DNA of 64,000 bases from the NCBI RefSeq assembly GCF_000400465.1, contig NW_008806280.1:186001-250000 (forward strand). The letters run 5' to 3'. Within the stretch, counting starts at the first letter, position 1. Every line of letters starts with the position of its first letter. The translations under genes and the position numbers were made by a program. Shown in pieces: positions 36,714 to 48,013 of the stretch. Source of the DNA: Wallemia ichthyophaga EXF-994 (Eukaryota; Basidiomycota; Wallemiomycetes; Wallemiales; Wallemiaceae). Below the pieces are notes generated by a model. It was given only the letters and a program-made list of their open reading frames with translations, searched no databases and was not told the origin of the DNA.

Positions 36714-39537
36714 TTAACTTTCAATCAGACCGAGTCTCTCCTTCGATCTCTTGCTAGCGCGATATAGCTCATGAAGAGCTTTCCTAACTCCATTAAAGTC
36801 ACAAGCCTCTATACAGCTGTTGTAAACATTTAGTAAACGCTAGTAGCCTATAAAAATCTAACTCACGACGTATACTTGTCAATGAAAAAGCTCTGATCCG
36901 CCATACCCACATTGACCAGCTTGGATTGCTGAATAATAGCAGGTATGACGTTTTTCATCAGCGCAGCATCGAACTCTGAAAGCTGTCTTAGGAGAGTGAT
37001 AACCGTACTGGTGCAGTCTTCCGGGAAGGTGTTGAGTAAACCTTGTAATAGTACTTTTGTTAAATTGGCGATATTAGTATGATTCGAGAGGGTGTTCTTG
37101 ATTGTATTTTTGTCCACTTCAACGTTGTCACCACTAGTTAAGTATCCAACTAATGATCTTATGAAATCCAATGAGATCAAGATTGTGTCAACACTAAACA
37201 ACGTTAATGCAGTGAGGGATAATTCGAAAATAGGCTGAATCACGCTTCCATTGATAACGAGTGCAGGTCTGAGATCAATGATCTGTAGTAATAAATGCAA
37301 ATAATCTTCAACTAAGTCAGGTATTTTGGTTGCATCAGTTGATTGTAAAATTGAGAATAATTTATTAGATATTTTGTTGAACGATTGACTTATAAGCTGT
37401 TTATCGTTAGCAGCATAGTTAAAAGCCTTGGTCAGCAACCAAATATACACTGATAGAGGATTTAAGTCGAATGAATTGGTCAGTAATTCAATTAACTTTG
37501 GTATAACTGTAACGACAGCCTGCTCATCGAAGAATCTTAATCCCTTTCTAAACAATCCACAGACTCTTTCGATCAAAGTCGCTGATGACCTATTATGATG
37601 GACAATAATACTTGCGAATACGTCATACAACTCATAAAAAGTCACCTGGCATTGGATTGGTAAGGGTGCGATTGGACCTGTGAAGGCAATGTAGCATTCA
37701 ATTTGCTCTATATTGATAATCAAGATCTTGATATCATCATGAGATAAAGTGCTCTTCGTGATAACCCCCTTGACATTATTCAAGTATGGTTGAGTGAACT
37801 TCTGTATGAGAGCCAACTGATCGTTCTTATCGCTGATGGACTCAATGACCAAAGAGATGGATTCGGAGATAGATCTGTGATCATCTTCTTGTAAACCAGA
37901 CTGAATTAGTTGATTGTTGAACTCCAATAGTTGAGGTAAATAAGGTATCAATTGCTTGTTGCAGTCTTCGCATAAGAACTTTAAAGCTTGCGAAGAAGCA
38001 GCAGGGATGTCAACATCCTTACAACTGAGATCGAAACCTGTTGTGATAAACGACATATAGAATGGAATGTGGTCAGGCTTTAAATTGATCCACTCAGTAA
38101 ACCTAGAAGCAACCAATATACCTGCATACTTGATTCTAGGATGTTGAGGAAGGTTTGGCAGCAAATTGAAGATGTTCTCTAAAATTTCATTGTCGCTCTG
38201 GTAATCGACTTTGGAGCCCATAGACCTAATTGAAAAGAGAGGCGCTTCAACTGATTGCCATTCATTTGAATTAATTGCAGTAAGAATCAAGGAATACGAC
38301 CTAGACAAGCAGTAGCTTGATCCTATCACAGTGCAACAATCTTTTAAGGTGTCACCAATGTAATGCCTAAATGATCTGAAGTCATCATACTCTTGAGCAG
38401 TGATAGTGGATTCATCGAGAGGAAATTTTAAATGATTGATGAAAATGTCAAGCAAAGACGAGTAGATTGGTACGAAATGCGGCTTTAAATCACTCTTTAT
38501 GTCCAGAGAATGAGCCAGCTTGTACCAGAAGTTGAAGGTGATCTGGGCTATGTCTAAATCGTGATAGGATGATGATGAAATAATGGCTTGAATGACATGG
38601 CTGAATGACGAAGGTGATGATAACATGAGCGGCAAGTAAGTTTCACCGACTTGGCAGTACAGTCTGGTGAAAAGTCTAACAGCGTCGTTATCTTCTTGGT
38701 CAATGTTGAGTGGCTTTGATAACTCTAATAAGATGACAGTGATTAGCTCGTTATTATCTTGTAGCTCTTGAGACTCATTGATAAGGACTATAAGAGTTTC
38801 AATACCAGACTCGACCAAACTTTCGTCTTGAAGTGAGTTTAAAAGGGAGGACAAAATGTTGGAATTAAGCAAAGAAGATGGAAAAATTTCGCCAGAGACT
38901 AGCCAAGATTTCAAGCAATTAAAGACTAAAGCATTGTCTGTGTTGCTATTGGCAATATACGAGTCCAAAAGCTGTAAGACTTTATTGGAGTTGTTGGTAA
39001 GGAGAGTGGATGAACGGTGAGAGAGCTGGTCGTAAGAAAGCTGAATTCTTTGATTATTGACTTCTTCAGGTAAAATGGTCAAAAAGTCAAGTAGAATGTC
39101 ATTATTTGCCGAGTAGAAGGACTCAACGTAATCAGTCACGGGATCTGACCAATCAAAGTACTGAATGGCCAAATCAGCTAACGATAAATTCAAATAAGTC
39201 TTCAAAACGCGTGGATGATTAGATTTAACTAAAGAGGAAAGCAAAGTGTCTTTAAGTGAGGATAGTGATTGATATGGCAACTGGTCGAAATCGTAGATAA
39301 TTTTTGATCTAAACGTCTGCACTGCGAATAGTTTTAATTCCAAAGGTAAATTATCCTCGACTAAGAGGTCGTTGGATATTTGCCATGCATCTTGCTACGC
39401 GAGTGGTTAGAAACGCAGGCCAAGCACGTGTAACTCACAGTCTGTTGAAACGATTGCAGATATTCATTGGCTAGTGATTTTTTGCTGTTATCTGCATCAT
39501 AGTATAAAATATTCAACGCCTCTATAACTTGAGCCAT
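36714..39537 (-). CDS. mtr10: Importin-beta family nuclear import receptor Mtr10/transportin-3
   Basis: Three exons (39537-39439, 39394-36867, 36816-36714) give 909 aa. The N-terminus matches the Mtr10/TNPO3 family: AQVIEALNILYYDADNSKK, then across the splice DAWQISNDLLVEDN and LELKLFAVQTFRSKIIYDF. The rest is HEAT-like helical repeats, and the last exon gives DFNGVRKALHELYRASKRSK, the basic C-terminal helix of the family. Mtr10 imports RNA-binding SR-type proteins into the nucleus and, in yeast, acts in tRNA traffic. Length fits (920-970 aa). The 3' end faces the inverted repeat, 175 bp from the right arm. The 5' end is head to head with coa1, with only 21 bp between start codons. Confidence 0.92.
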
Positions 39538-39558
39538 CACAAACGAGAAACAAGAATA
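39538..39558. promoter_or_regulatory. 21-bp space between the divergent mtr10 and coa1 start codons
   Basis: The two start codons lie at 39535-39537 (minus) and 39559-39561 (plus). Promoter elements and 5' leaders of each gene must therefore lie within the coding exon of the other, unless one start is misplaced. Confidence 0.7.
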
Positions 39559-40059
39559 ATGTCAAATATCAAGTTAGACGATATTCAATTTAAAAGATTT
39601 AACAAGCCATTGCCACCGAGATCTTCTCCTTTTAAATCTTTATCCTTACTTCTTGGCCTTTCTCTTTCATCGTGGGCCGTCTTCCTCACTTATTCAAACA
39701 ACGCCGAGAGGCTTTCTTCTTCCGTGGTGAAAGAGCTCATTAGGCAGAGCAAATTTCATCCTCTCACCAGAGATGTACTCGGTGCACCGATAAGACCCGC
39801 TTCAGATAACTGGTTTCTGTTGGGTGGTCTCTTAGGATCAACTTGGGTTAACGGCTCAGTTTCAATGATGCAAGGCAAGGTAGATATTAGTTTGAGGCTT
39901 AAAGGGTCTTTAGATTCAGGTACCGTGTACTTTACTTCAATTAGGAACTCAAATAAAGACAAGTTCAACATTCTGAGATACAAGTTGATCGACGATAACG
40001 GTACTCATCATAATCTATTGAATCAATCATCGATACAAGACTTTGAAAGCATTGAATAG
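39559..40059 (+). CDS. coa1: Cytochrome c oxidase assembly factor Coa1-like (Tim21-related)
   Basis: A single exon encodes 166 aa. One transmembrane helix (LSLLLGLSLSSWAVFLTY) follows a short basic N-terminus, then a folded domain with Coa1-type features: HPLTRDVLGAPIRPASDNW, GSVSMMQGKVDISLRLKG and SGTVYFTSIRNSNKDKFNIL. Coa1 and the related Tim21 domain sit in the mitochondrial inner membrane facing the intermembrane space; Coa1 helps early Cox1 assembly. The assignment rests on the LGxPI block and topology, so another Coa1/Tim21-fold protein is possible. The start is the first ATG that does not run into mtr10. The stop is 4 bp from the convergent stop of agx1. Confidence 0.72.
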   Translation: MSNIKLDDIQFKRFNKPLPPRSSPFKSLSLLLGLSLSSWAVFLTYSNNAERLSSSVVKELIRQSKFHPLTRDVLGAPIRPASDNWFLLGGLLGSTWVNGSVSMMQGKVDISLRLKGSLDSGTVYFTSIRNSNKDKFNILRYKLIDDNGTHHNLLNQSSIQDFESIE

Positions 40060-40063
40060 CTTT

Positions 40064-41378
40064 TTACTTGGCATTTACATACCCCAACTCATTCAATCCC
40101 TCTTTCACCACTTGTAACACTCTGTCCACATCTTGTCTCTTCTCATTCACTACACTTTCACCCATGTGTCCCACTCTCATGTATTGATCCTTGCAATCCT
40201 TATGCAATCCACCTGCAGCGACGACACCTCTCTTAACAATACACTTGAGTAAGTCTGCACCTTTTACACCGCTTGGATAGACAATAGTTGTCATTCCATT
40301 GGCTTGATATCCCTCATCACAGGCAAGCTGTTTCAATCCCCAGCTGTGGATAACTTTCTTGAAATTGTTTGAAACTTCCTTGTGCTTTCTGAAGCGATGT
40401 TCCAAGCTACAATGGCTATTCTCAACTATAGCCTTGAGTGTTGTGTTAAGTGCATATATCAGTTGTACTGGTGGTGTAGCAAAGTAGGCTGGTTGATTAC
40501 TCTCGTATGCTCTCATTACGGGCAGCCAGCGAGACCAGTTAGCATAGTAGCTTGATGCTGGTGATTTTCTAGATTGCTGTACTTTAATAGCTCTTTCAGA
40601 CGCCCAAACTAGCGATAAACCAGGTGGAGCACCGATTCCTTTCTGAGATGCGCTGACAATTACCTGTGCATTAACGTTAGAAGCAGGCCATATGTTAGCT
40701 TTCACCCACATCGATGCTCCAGTCATCGAATCTGATCAACTCCGATCCAACGCTACACACACCATCGAGTACAACTAAACAGTGAGGTTGCAATTGTTTG
40801 ACGACCTTTGCAACTGTTTCAATATCACTCAAAACACCAGTAGAAGTGTCTACGTGAGTTAAAGTGACTAACTTGTATTGCTTTTGCTTTAAAGTGTCTT
40901 GCAATTGATCAATCGAGACGGATCTACCGATTTGGCACTTTAGATGATCAACGTTGCCACCATAGACACTGAGGCAATTCCCAAACTCATCGCCAAAGTA
41001 GCCTGTGTTGATGACTAAGGCGTTATCGCCTGACTCTATAAGATTGCTGCCAACTTGATCCCAACCTAGTGTACCGCTGCCGGAGACGATAAATGGCTGG
41101 GCTGAGTCGCTGTAGACCAAGCTCCTGAGCATCTTGATACAGTGCCCAAACACAGGTATAAAGTTGGGTGACACGTGGGATACTGAGGGATGGGCATTTG
41201 CGTAAAGTACCTTAGATTATTAGGATTAGATTAATGTACTTGATGGGCTAGCAGAATAACAGCGCAACCCACTTCATCGGAAACTTCTATTGGTCCTCTA
41301 CATCAAGTCAGCCAACACAGGCAATGCACGTGTCACCTACGGTATAACCAGCAGCGAGTGGTCCTCTTGCTTAAACAT
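40064..41378 (-). CDS. agx1: Alanine:glyoxylate aminotransferase (class V, PLP)
   Basis: Four exons (41378-41341, 41297-41273, 41210-40710, 40663-40064) give 387 aa. Sequence order fits the family: LLVIPGPIEVSDEV, HPSVSHVSPNFIPVFGHC, GSGTLGWDQVGSNL, HVDTSTGVLSDI, the pyridoxal aspartate in VVLDGVCSVGSE, and the Schiff-base lysine in SASQKGIGAPPGLS. The tail GHMGESVV matches the conserved end region. The enzyme converts glyoxylate and alanine to glycine and pyruvate, usually in peroxisomes or mitochondria. The last residues are NAK, not a clear SKL-type peroxisomal signal, so location is open. Two very short 5' exons (38 and 25 nt) were needed to recover the PGPIE motif. Confidence 0.93.
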
Positions 41379-41576
41379 TGGTGTAATTATATGTTGACTG
41401 ATTTGGTTCAACCGCTCCACTGCGTGCCCCGTCATTCTATACTATCTCCGTTTTCCTGTCACACGCCGATAAACGGGACTCCTTCGCGACACCGTGCAAA
41501 TGTCATTAAAAATTAAATAATTTACTCAAATCTGTACAGATGCAGTTTGCTATCCAATTTTATTCAATCGATACCT

Positions 41577-44500
41577 TTATTCTTCCTCGCCGGCGTAAGA
41601 AACATTTGCCTCAGCTGACTCGGCAATTTCATTTGTCTCATTTGTCTCATTTGTCTCACTCTTCAGCTGCTCCTCCGCATCCACTCTAGCTTTCCCTCCG
41701 ATGCTCCTGTTCGTGCGCTTCCTATAAAACAACAAGTACGCTGCTCGTGTTTTCACACTGTCTTTGTCCACCTTGGACACGAACGAGTCGTCGAAATGGT
41801 AGAACTCTTTAGAATCATGGTTGCGTGCGTAAGAAGTGTAGTGTCCACCACCGAGCCCACCGCTGTTAGTCGTTAGATAGTCAATCGTATCATCAACCAC
41901 TCCACCCACTAATGATTGTCGATGGCATACAGATCATACACTGCATCCTCTTCACTGTTCTCAATTCCAACGTCTGCTGGGTTGCCGCCGTTCAATCTAA
42001 TCTCTTTAGCCACTTGCTTCTCCCCAATCCTGTCATCGATATTGAATTCTTCCACAGGGAAGTCAACAAGCTGATCTAATTTATCGCGATTGTATCTCGA
42101 ACTTGCGAATCTTTTGAGGTGAACAACCAACACATCAGGTACTTTCCAGAGATCGAACTTCTTTGTTGCCTGTTGATGCTTTTTACATTTGGAACAATAC
42201 CAAAGGTCTTCTTCACCCAGCTTCTCTTCCTTTGTGAATTCGTCCAAGCAATCCTCAATTGTTATGTTCTTGCTTGGGTTCTTCACCGTCTCTCTCGACT
42301 GCACCATCTCTGGATCTTGGATTATCTCAAATTCTTCCCACTTTTCTGAACTGAGATCATTACCGAACACCTTCTCAGCTACTTCTTGATTCCATTCCAC
42401 TACAATAGCTTCGCCGAATTTTATTAATGAGATACTTTTCTGACGATCACTATCCACTGTCGAATACATTTCTTCGACGCTCTGTGAAGGAGTTGATTGT
42501 ACATCACCACCTTCTTTCATCTTGGAATCACCCTCCTCATCAATTTCCTTCACATCTTCAATATGCTCAATGTGCTCGATGTTTTGAGCGGCTTGTGCTG
42601 ATAAAGATGTAGATTGTAATAACTTCTCAGCGATTCCAGCCCTGACCTTGAGATCTGACTTTTTGTTACGTTCATATTGTGAGTTTCTTCCAGTGTTAAC
42701 ATCTGATGATCTAGAGAGGTAGCTAGAGCTGGATGGGGCTTCTAAATGTCTAAGTGTAACACTATCTCTATTGTCTTTGATCTGATTAAAGGTCCCTTTA
42801 TCTACGACAAAGTGTGCATACCTCTCCATGATAGCTTGGTAAATCTTGTCGAAATTCTGTGCATCAACTATAGGCAAAGCAATCATCATAGGTTTACCAA
42901 AAACATCACCGCTTGAATAAGTCGAAGAGTTGTCTTGGAATGCTGATGAGTATACAGGACATATCACCCAATCAGTTTCAAACACTCTGTTAACTTTATC
43001 CTTTCTATCTTGTGGTATGTGTATTGGTAACTCATAAACGAAGCATATATCACCTGTTTGCATTTCACTGACCAATTCATCGTCTAAGAATGTTTTGAAA
43101 ATATTTCCTTTGTACTCTTCAGCGACCCATAAGTTGGTTGATTCAACACCAGTAAGTGACGACACCTTATTCTTCAAACCTTTGAAAGATGAATTTGTAG
43201 AAAGCTCCAAGTCAATTCTTAACCTCTTTTTGTTATAATCAAATGGAATAAAGTAAACACTTCCATACCATTTTGACTTAATTGGCAGCGGTAACGTCAA
43301 ATACATGAATGGATCAAAAGTTATTGAAACCCTGTCACATTCAGGACAATTGACGGTAGATTTGAATTGACCTTGGAACAAATCAACAATAATACTATCG
43401 TTCCTTTGCTTATATAAGTCCCAGCAAACTTTGCCCAATTTTGCTACATCAACGGCACTACCGCCCTCCCAGTCAGGTATCTCAGTGTATGGCTTTTTCT
43501 TAATTCTGTTGAGATCTTCATGCAAGCCATCTAGAAGAAAAGCCAGAAACTCTTGCGTATCTTGCTGACCATAGCCTGCAAATGATGGTGCAAACTTAGA
43601 CAAGGTGTACTTGAATTCACGGGGTGCAACCGAGGATGAGACGCCGTACCAAAGTTTGTTAATCAATTGACCGAAGGATTCAGCTACTTGGCCTGACATA
43701 CCCAGTGGATTATCTGGGTTTAACTCTTTCTCGAAAAGTCCACTCAAGAAGTAAATACTCAGCTCTGACGTGTTACTCAAGCATTGTAAGGCTGAGTTCA
43801 TAAAGCAAGTGTTGCCCAAATTCTGCAATCCTACCAAACCTTTGGTTTTGACCTTTTGTTGAGATGTTTGTGAACGTGTCATCACTTTAGAGTCTTGAGA
43901 AGGATACTGCTGTTGTTGCTGCGATTCAAGTCTATCAATGAGGCCAGGTTTTCCGAATGGTTGACTCAGCATCTTTTGTTCGTAGTCGTCGTAAACCCAA
44001 TTGCCTAGTTTATCACAGACTTCTAAACAGAATGTCCCACCATCTTCGAGCATTGCTTCATTTATTTTCATGTTACCGTTTGACGTTTCAATGGCCTCTC
44101 TTTCCGAGTTGGGGAGGTAGTATAATGTATCAATCTTGATTGGCGATGAGATGTTGTACGGTACGCGCCAAAGACGTGCTCTATAGGAGATATCTGATGA
44201 GTCGTTGACCATGTCAGGATAGAGCGTTGCGATTGACATGTTGAGTAGCGTTGACAGTGGTGATTCGATTGAAAGGTTAAACTTTATCTCCTGCTCGGAT
44301 ACAACCAACGTAGATGACGATTGCGATTGTGATTCAATAGCTATAATTCTGAATGTAGGCGGGTAAAGTTCAACTCTCTCTGAATTTGCCATTTCCGATG
44401 TCTTAACGACTACACGCTGGATGAGAGGACCATTGTAGCCAAAGCTGATAATTTTATTAACTTGTTGAATCGATATTGATATTCAAAAGCACGTACCATT

Positions 44501-44927
44501 CGTCCAACTTCTTGTTAACGTGTTCCGGAACCATTTCAATATGCTCACCGAGTTGTAGATTTGGTAATAAATAGCAATCATCGGTAATAATTTCAGTTGG
44601 AATTGGACCAATTTCATCAGATATCTCGCCTTTTACGCGTTTTTCTAATAGATCGAGCCAATTTTTAGGGATAACATACCAAATGTCACCTTGCTCTAGA
44701 GGATAGGACAAAGCAGTGTAAATGAGATTCCAAATTTGAGATAAATCTTGAGAAATAGAGAGATCCTGAACGTTGTCTTGGATTGAAGGAGTTGTTGGCT
44801 GCTCAATTTCAATTTGAGCGTCGTCAGCGATTTCACCTTCGCGCTCTTCTGAGTTGTTGCGCTTCGAAGGGCTCTCAGAGTGATGTACACCTTCTAAATC
44901 TCTAAAGCTGCGCTTATTCGATACCAT
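41577..44927 (-). CDS. ubp12: Ubiquitin C-terminal hydrolase with DUSP domain (Ubp12/USP15 type)
   Basis: Three exons (44927-44497, 44444-41910, 41862-41577) give 1083 aa. A disordered start is followed by a DUSP domain ([20 protein letters not shown] to [12 protein letters not shown]), a ubiquitin-like linker, and the split USP catalytic domain. The Cys box reads [19 protein letters not shown] and the His box, restored by the last splice, [19 protein letters not shown] CxxC pair ([18 protein letters not shown]) marks the USP zinc ribbon. The enzyme removes ubiquitin from protein substrates in cytosol or nucleus. With donor GTACGT the first splice gives DECFG where DUSP domains usually have Trp-Tyr/Phe-Gly; this residue deserves a check. 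It is divergent from sec28 with 74 bp between starts. Confidence 0.93.
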
Positions 44928-45001
44928 CTCTGCGCGCGCGGATGATGATCGTTACGAAGAATTGAGCGGAGTACTCGCGTTTCTCCTAACAGTCATTTAA
45001 T

Positions 45002-45916
45002 ATGGAAGATATAAAGCAATTTTATTTTGAGGGTGAGAATTGCTGTATTCTGATTGGCCGAAGTAAATTTACATGCATTCCAGGCTCACATGAGCAAGTT
45101 ATCGACTCAGTTGATAGTTCAGCACTGGACACGCTCCAAGATCGCATTAATCTCATTTACTCTGTGAGATCTCATATCGCTCTTCAGAAAACTTTGCCAT
45201 ATATCCACCCTGAAGCCATTGAATCACACATAGAATTGCGGGTTTTGGACGCATATACCAACTACATCACCGCTAAAGAACAGACAGAATCTTTGGATAT
45301 CCTCAGGGACTGCTTGATAGAGCTTGAGTCTGAGGAGCATCCGTTTAAAGGTCTTCTCAGTGTTTTGGCTGCCTCAGTCTTCTGGCAGGGTGGTGAAATC
45401 GAAGAGGCGCTCTCAACTTTAGGCGCAGGCCAAGGTGTAAAAGATGTAGAATGCGTAGCTCTTCTTATACAGATCTATATCACCATGAACAGACTCGATT
45501 TGGCGAAGAACGAGTACCAGCACGCTCGTACATGGGCTGATGATAATTACCTCATTCAGCTGTCTGAAGCTTGGTTGGGCCTTGCTGGTGCATCCACATC
45601 CGCGAATATTGGTTATGAACATGCTTACTACATTCTCGAAGAACTCCCAGATAGAGAGAAGCCATACAATAAATTACTCAGAGCGATAGCTCACGCAGCA
45701 CTCAGTCACTTTGATGAGGCGCAGGTTGAGCTTGACGCTCTCAGTCTAGATGACGAAAACACGCTGACTAACACCATTGTCATTTCCACACACTTGAACA
45801 AAGATACCAAGACGCTGATTGATAAACTGCGCTCTATTAACTCAAACAACCCTCTTATAAAAGGATTAGATGCAAAGAGCAACGAATTTGACAGTCTATC
45901 AAAGCAATTTATGTAA
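45002..45916 (+). CDS. sec28: Coatomer epsilon subunit (epsilon-COP)
   Basis: A single exon encodes 304 aa of TPR-like helices. The family layout is visible: DRINLIYSVRSHIAL near the N-terminus, ESHIELRVLDAYTNYI, LLSVLAASVFWQGGEIEEAL, ALLIQIYITMNRLDLAKNEY, EAWLGLAGASTSANIGYEHA (the conserved AWxxLAxG block) and ALSHFDEAQVELDALS. Epsilon-COP stabilises alpha-COP in the COPI coat that returns proteins from Golgi to ER. Length matches yeast Sec28 (296 aa) and animal COPE (about 308 aa). The 3' end is 58 bp from the convergent lsc1 stop. Confidence 0.9.
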   Translation: MEDIKQFYFEGENCCILIGRSKFTCIPGSHEQVIDSVDSSALDTLQDRINLIYSVRSHIALQKTLPYIHPEAIESHIELRVLDAYTNYITAKEQTESLDILRDCLIELESEEHPFKGLLSVLAASVFWQGGEIEEALSTLGAGQGVKDVECVALLIQIYITMNRLDLAKNEYQHARTWADDNYLIQLSEAWLGLAGASTSANIGYEHAYYILEELPDREKPYNKLLRAIAHAALSHFDEAQVELDALSLDDENTLTNTIVISTHLNKDTKTLIDKLRSINSNNPLIKGLDAKSNEFDSLSKQFM

Positions 45917-45974
45917 AAGCATCACCAATGACTCAAAAATTTTCATGAATTCAGTTTCTAAAGATTAAAATAGT

Positions 45975-47005
45975 TTACGCGATACCAGCGGCCTTAGCTG
46001 ATTTGAGAATAGCAGCACCAATTTCACCTGGGGACTCAACAACAACTGCACCTGCGTTTCTGAGAGCGTTAATCTTAGTCTCAGCCTTACCGACACCACC
46101 ACCAGAGATGACAGCACCAGCGTGACCCATTCTACGGCCAGGTGGAGCTGAAACACCAGCGATGAAACCGACAATTGGCTTGTTGTGAATATTGTTTTGC
46201 TTGATGTATTCTGCAGCTTCTTCTTCAGATGAACCACCAATCTCACCAATCAAAACGACAGCCTCAGTCTTTGGATCGTGAAGCAAGAGTTTAAGGGCAT
46301 CGACGTGGGTGGTACCTGGGAAAGGATCACCACCAATACCCAAACAGATAGATTGACCCAAACCGACTTCAGAGGTTTGTTGGACAGCTTCATAAGTGAG
46401 AGTACCAGATCTAGACACGATACCGACCTTTCCTGGTGAGTGGATGTACCCAGGCATGATACCAATCTTGCAGCCGTCAGGATTTATGACACCAGGGCAG
46501 TTTGGACCAAGAAGACGAGATTTAGTTTGTTGGCGGAGTACGTGAGCAACCTTGATTTCATCAGCTTGAGGGATACCTTCAGTAATAGCGACGATCAAGC
46601 CGATTTCATTCTCGATGGCTTCGATTATAGCATTGGCAGCGAAAGGAGGAGGAACGTAGAGGACGGTAGCATCAGGTTTAGCTTCACGGGCAGCTTCCTT
46701 GACAGATCCGAAGACAGGTAAACCCAAGTGCTCAGTGCCTGCCTTTGAAGGACTGACACCGCCAACCATGTTGGTACCGTACGAAATGGCTTCTCTGCAG
46801 TGGAAGGTAGCAGTTTTACCTGTGAATCCTTGACAGAGAACTCTAGTGTCCTTATTTACAGCGAGGTTTGGGATGGATTGGTCGTAGAGGTTGTTCGTGC
46901 GTCTAGCAGAGGTGCTAAGAGAGCGGCGACCTTTAAGAATGTCAGCGTATGCTTAAAAAGCCTGTTAATCCACTCACCGACGCTGTTTACAAGATTTTTA
47001 AACAT
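45975..47005 (-). CDS. lsc1: Succinyl-CoA ligase alpha subunit, mitochondrial
   Basis: Two exons (47005-46978, 46930-45975) give 327 aa. The N-terminal 30 residues are Arg/Ser-rich ([16 protein letters not shown]), a mitochondrial targeting sequence. The mature part is highly conserved: [81 protein letters not shown] and the phosphohistidine loop [13 protein letters not shown]. The enzyme makes succinate and nucleoside triphosphate from succinyl-CoA in the TCA cycle, with a beta subunit that is not in this window. An in-frame upstream GTG was ignored because 47005 has ATG and yields a proper presequence. Confidence 0.96.
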
Positions 47006-47312
47006 GATCGTTTTGGTGTAAGCGTCTATAGGAGCGGATGGGTTCACTTGCCGTGATTAACCGCAAATTTAACGAGCAGCGTGAGAGTGGATGTACAATA
47101 ATTTGCACCAAGCCAAATAGCGCTATTTGTACTTGAATATACAGCGCTGTGCCTTGTGTACTGTGTGCCCATCAACAATTCGTATAAACCGTATAAATGG
47201 GTTTGAGTATGAGCAAATACTACGCCAATCAAATATCGCTTGCAACTGTATCCCCCACATTCCCCTCGTACCTTCTCACGAATACCATCGCTTTTGAACA
47301 TTTACACCCAGG
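47006..47312. promoter_or_regulatory. Divergent promoter region between lsc1 and smt3
   Basis: This 307-bp spacer separates two start codons facing away from each other. No coding sequence or RNA gene was seen. It must hold both promoters; I did not identify a specific factor site. Confidence 0.6.
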
Positions 47313-47694
47313 ATGGCCGAAAACGAGACGAACGCCAACGACGGCAAAGTAAATCTCAAAGTCGCTTACAGCCAGGGTATGTCTATAAGATATTCAAATA
47401 CGCGCATATTCTTATTCCACTCTTCTTCTCCCAGGCGGTAGTGAAGATGAAATACAATTCTCGGTAAAGCCAACAACAAAGCTTGGTAAAATATTTGCTG
47501 CTTTCTGCCAAAGAACTGGTCAAGATCAATGTGCGTTTCCTTTGCCCTTTTGCACCTCCTCTCACTCCACCACAGCCACTGTTAGATTCACATTCAACGG
47601 CGACAGATTGGATCCAGACGATACCGTCAAGCAATATGAAATGGAAGACGACGACCAATTACAGGCCCACGTCTCCCAAATTGGCGGCCTTTAA
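47313..47694 (+). CDS. smt3: SUMO (small ubiquitin-like modifier)
   Basis: Three exons (47313-47376, 47435-47530, 47576-47694) give 92 aa. After a short charged tail, the fold reads KVNLKVAYSQGGSEDEIQFS, LGKIFAAFCQRTGQDQ, TVRFTFNGDRLDPDDTVK and YEMEDDDQLQAHVSQIGGL. These match SUMO, not ubiquitin: the FNGxRLxPDDT and MEDxDQ(L/I)xAH blocks are diagnostic. SUMO is conjugated to lysines of nuclear proteins after a Ulp protease exposes GG. Here only one residue, Leu, follows GG, so a single-residue trim would mature it. It is head to head with lsc1, and its 3' end faces ipi1 across 319 bp. Confidence 0.95.
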
Positions 47695-48013
47695 ATTCCT
47701 CACACCATCGATGTCCTCACGCCTAGTGAAAAGTTTCACCGAACGATTGAAGCATTGTGTATAATTAATAAATCTACCATTCCAGCACTCGCCGCTGTAC
47801 ATAAATTGTCCTATTTATCATTTTCCTTGTATGTCTGCTAGCAGCGCAACATAAACTTAAAGTTGTGCACATAAATTCATTCAAGTCGTGCGGTGGTGCT
47901 TAATTAGCACAATCATAAATACGCCTCTACATCGCGACGCGTCATCAGATATTTCAACCGTGATTGTGTTGTAAAGTAATAAGTTATGACAAAAAAATAC
48001 AAAATCAATCCTT
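47695..48013. other. Convergent intergenic spacer smt3/ipi1
   Basis: These 319 bp between two stop codons are AT-rich and hold no gene I can support. They presumably contain both polyadenylation regions. Confidence 0.6.
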
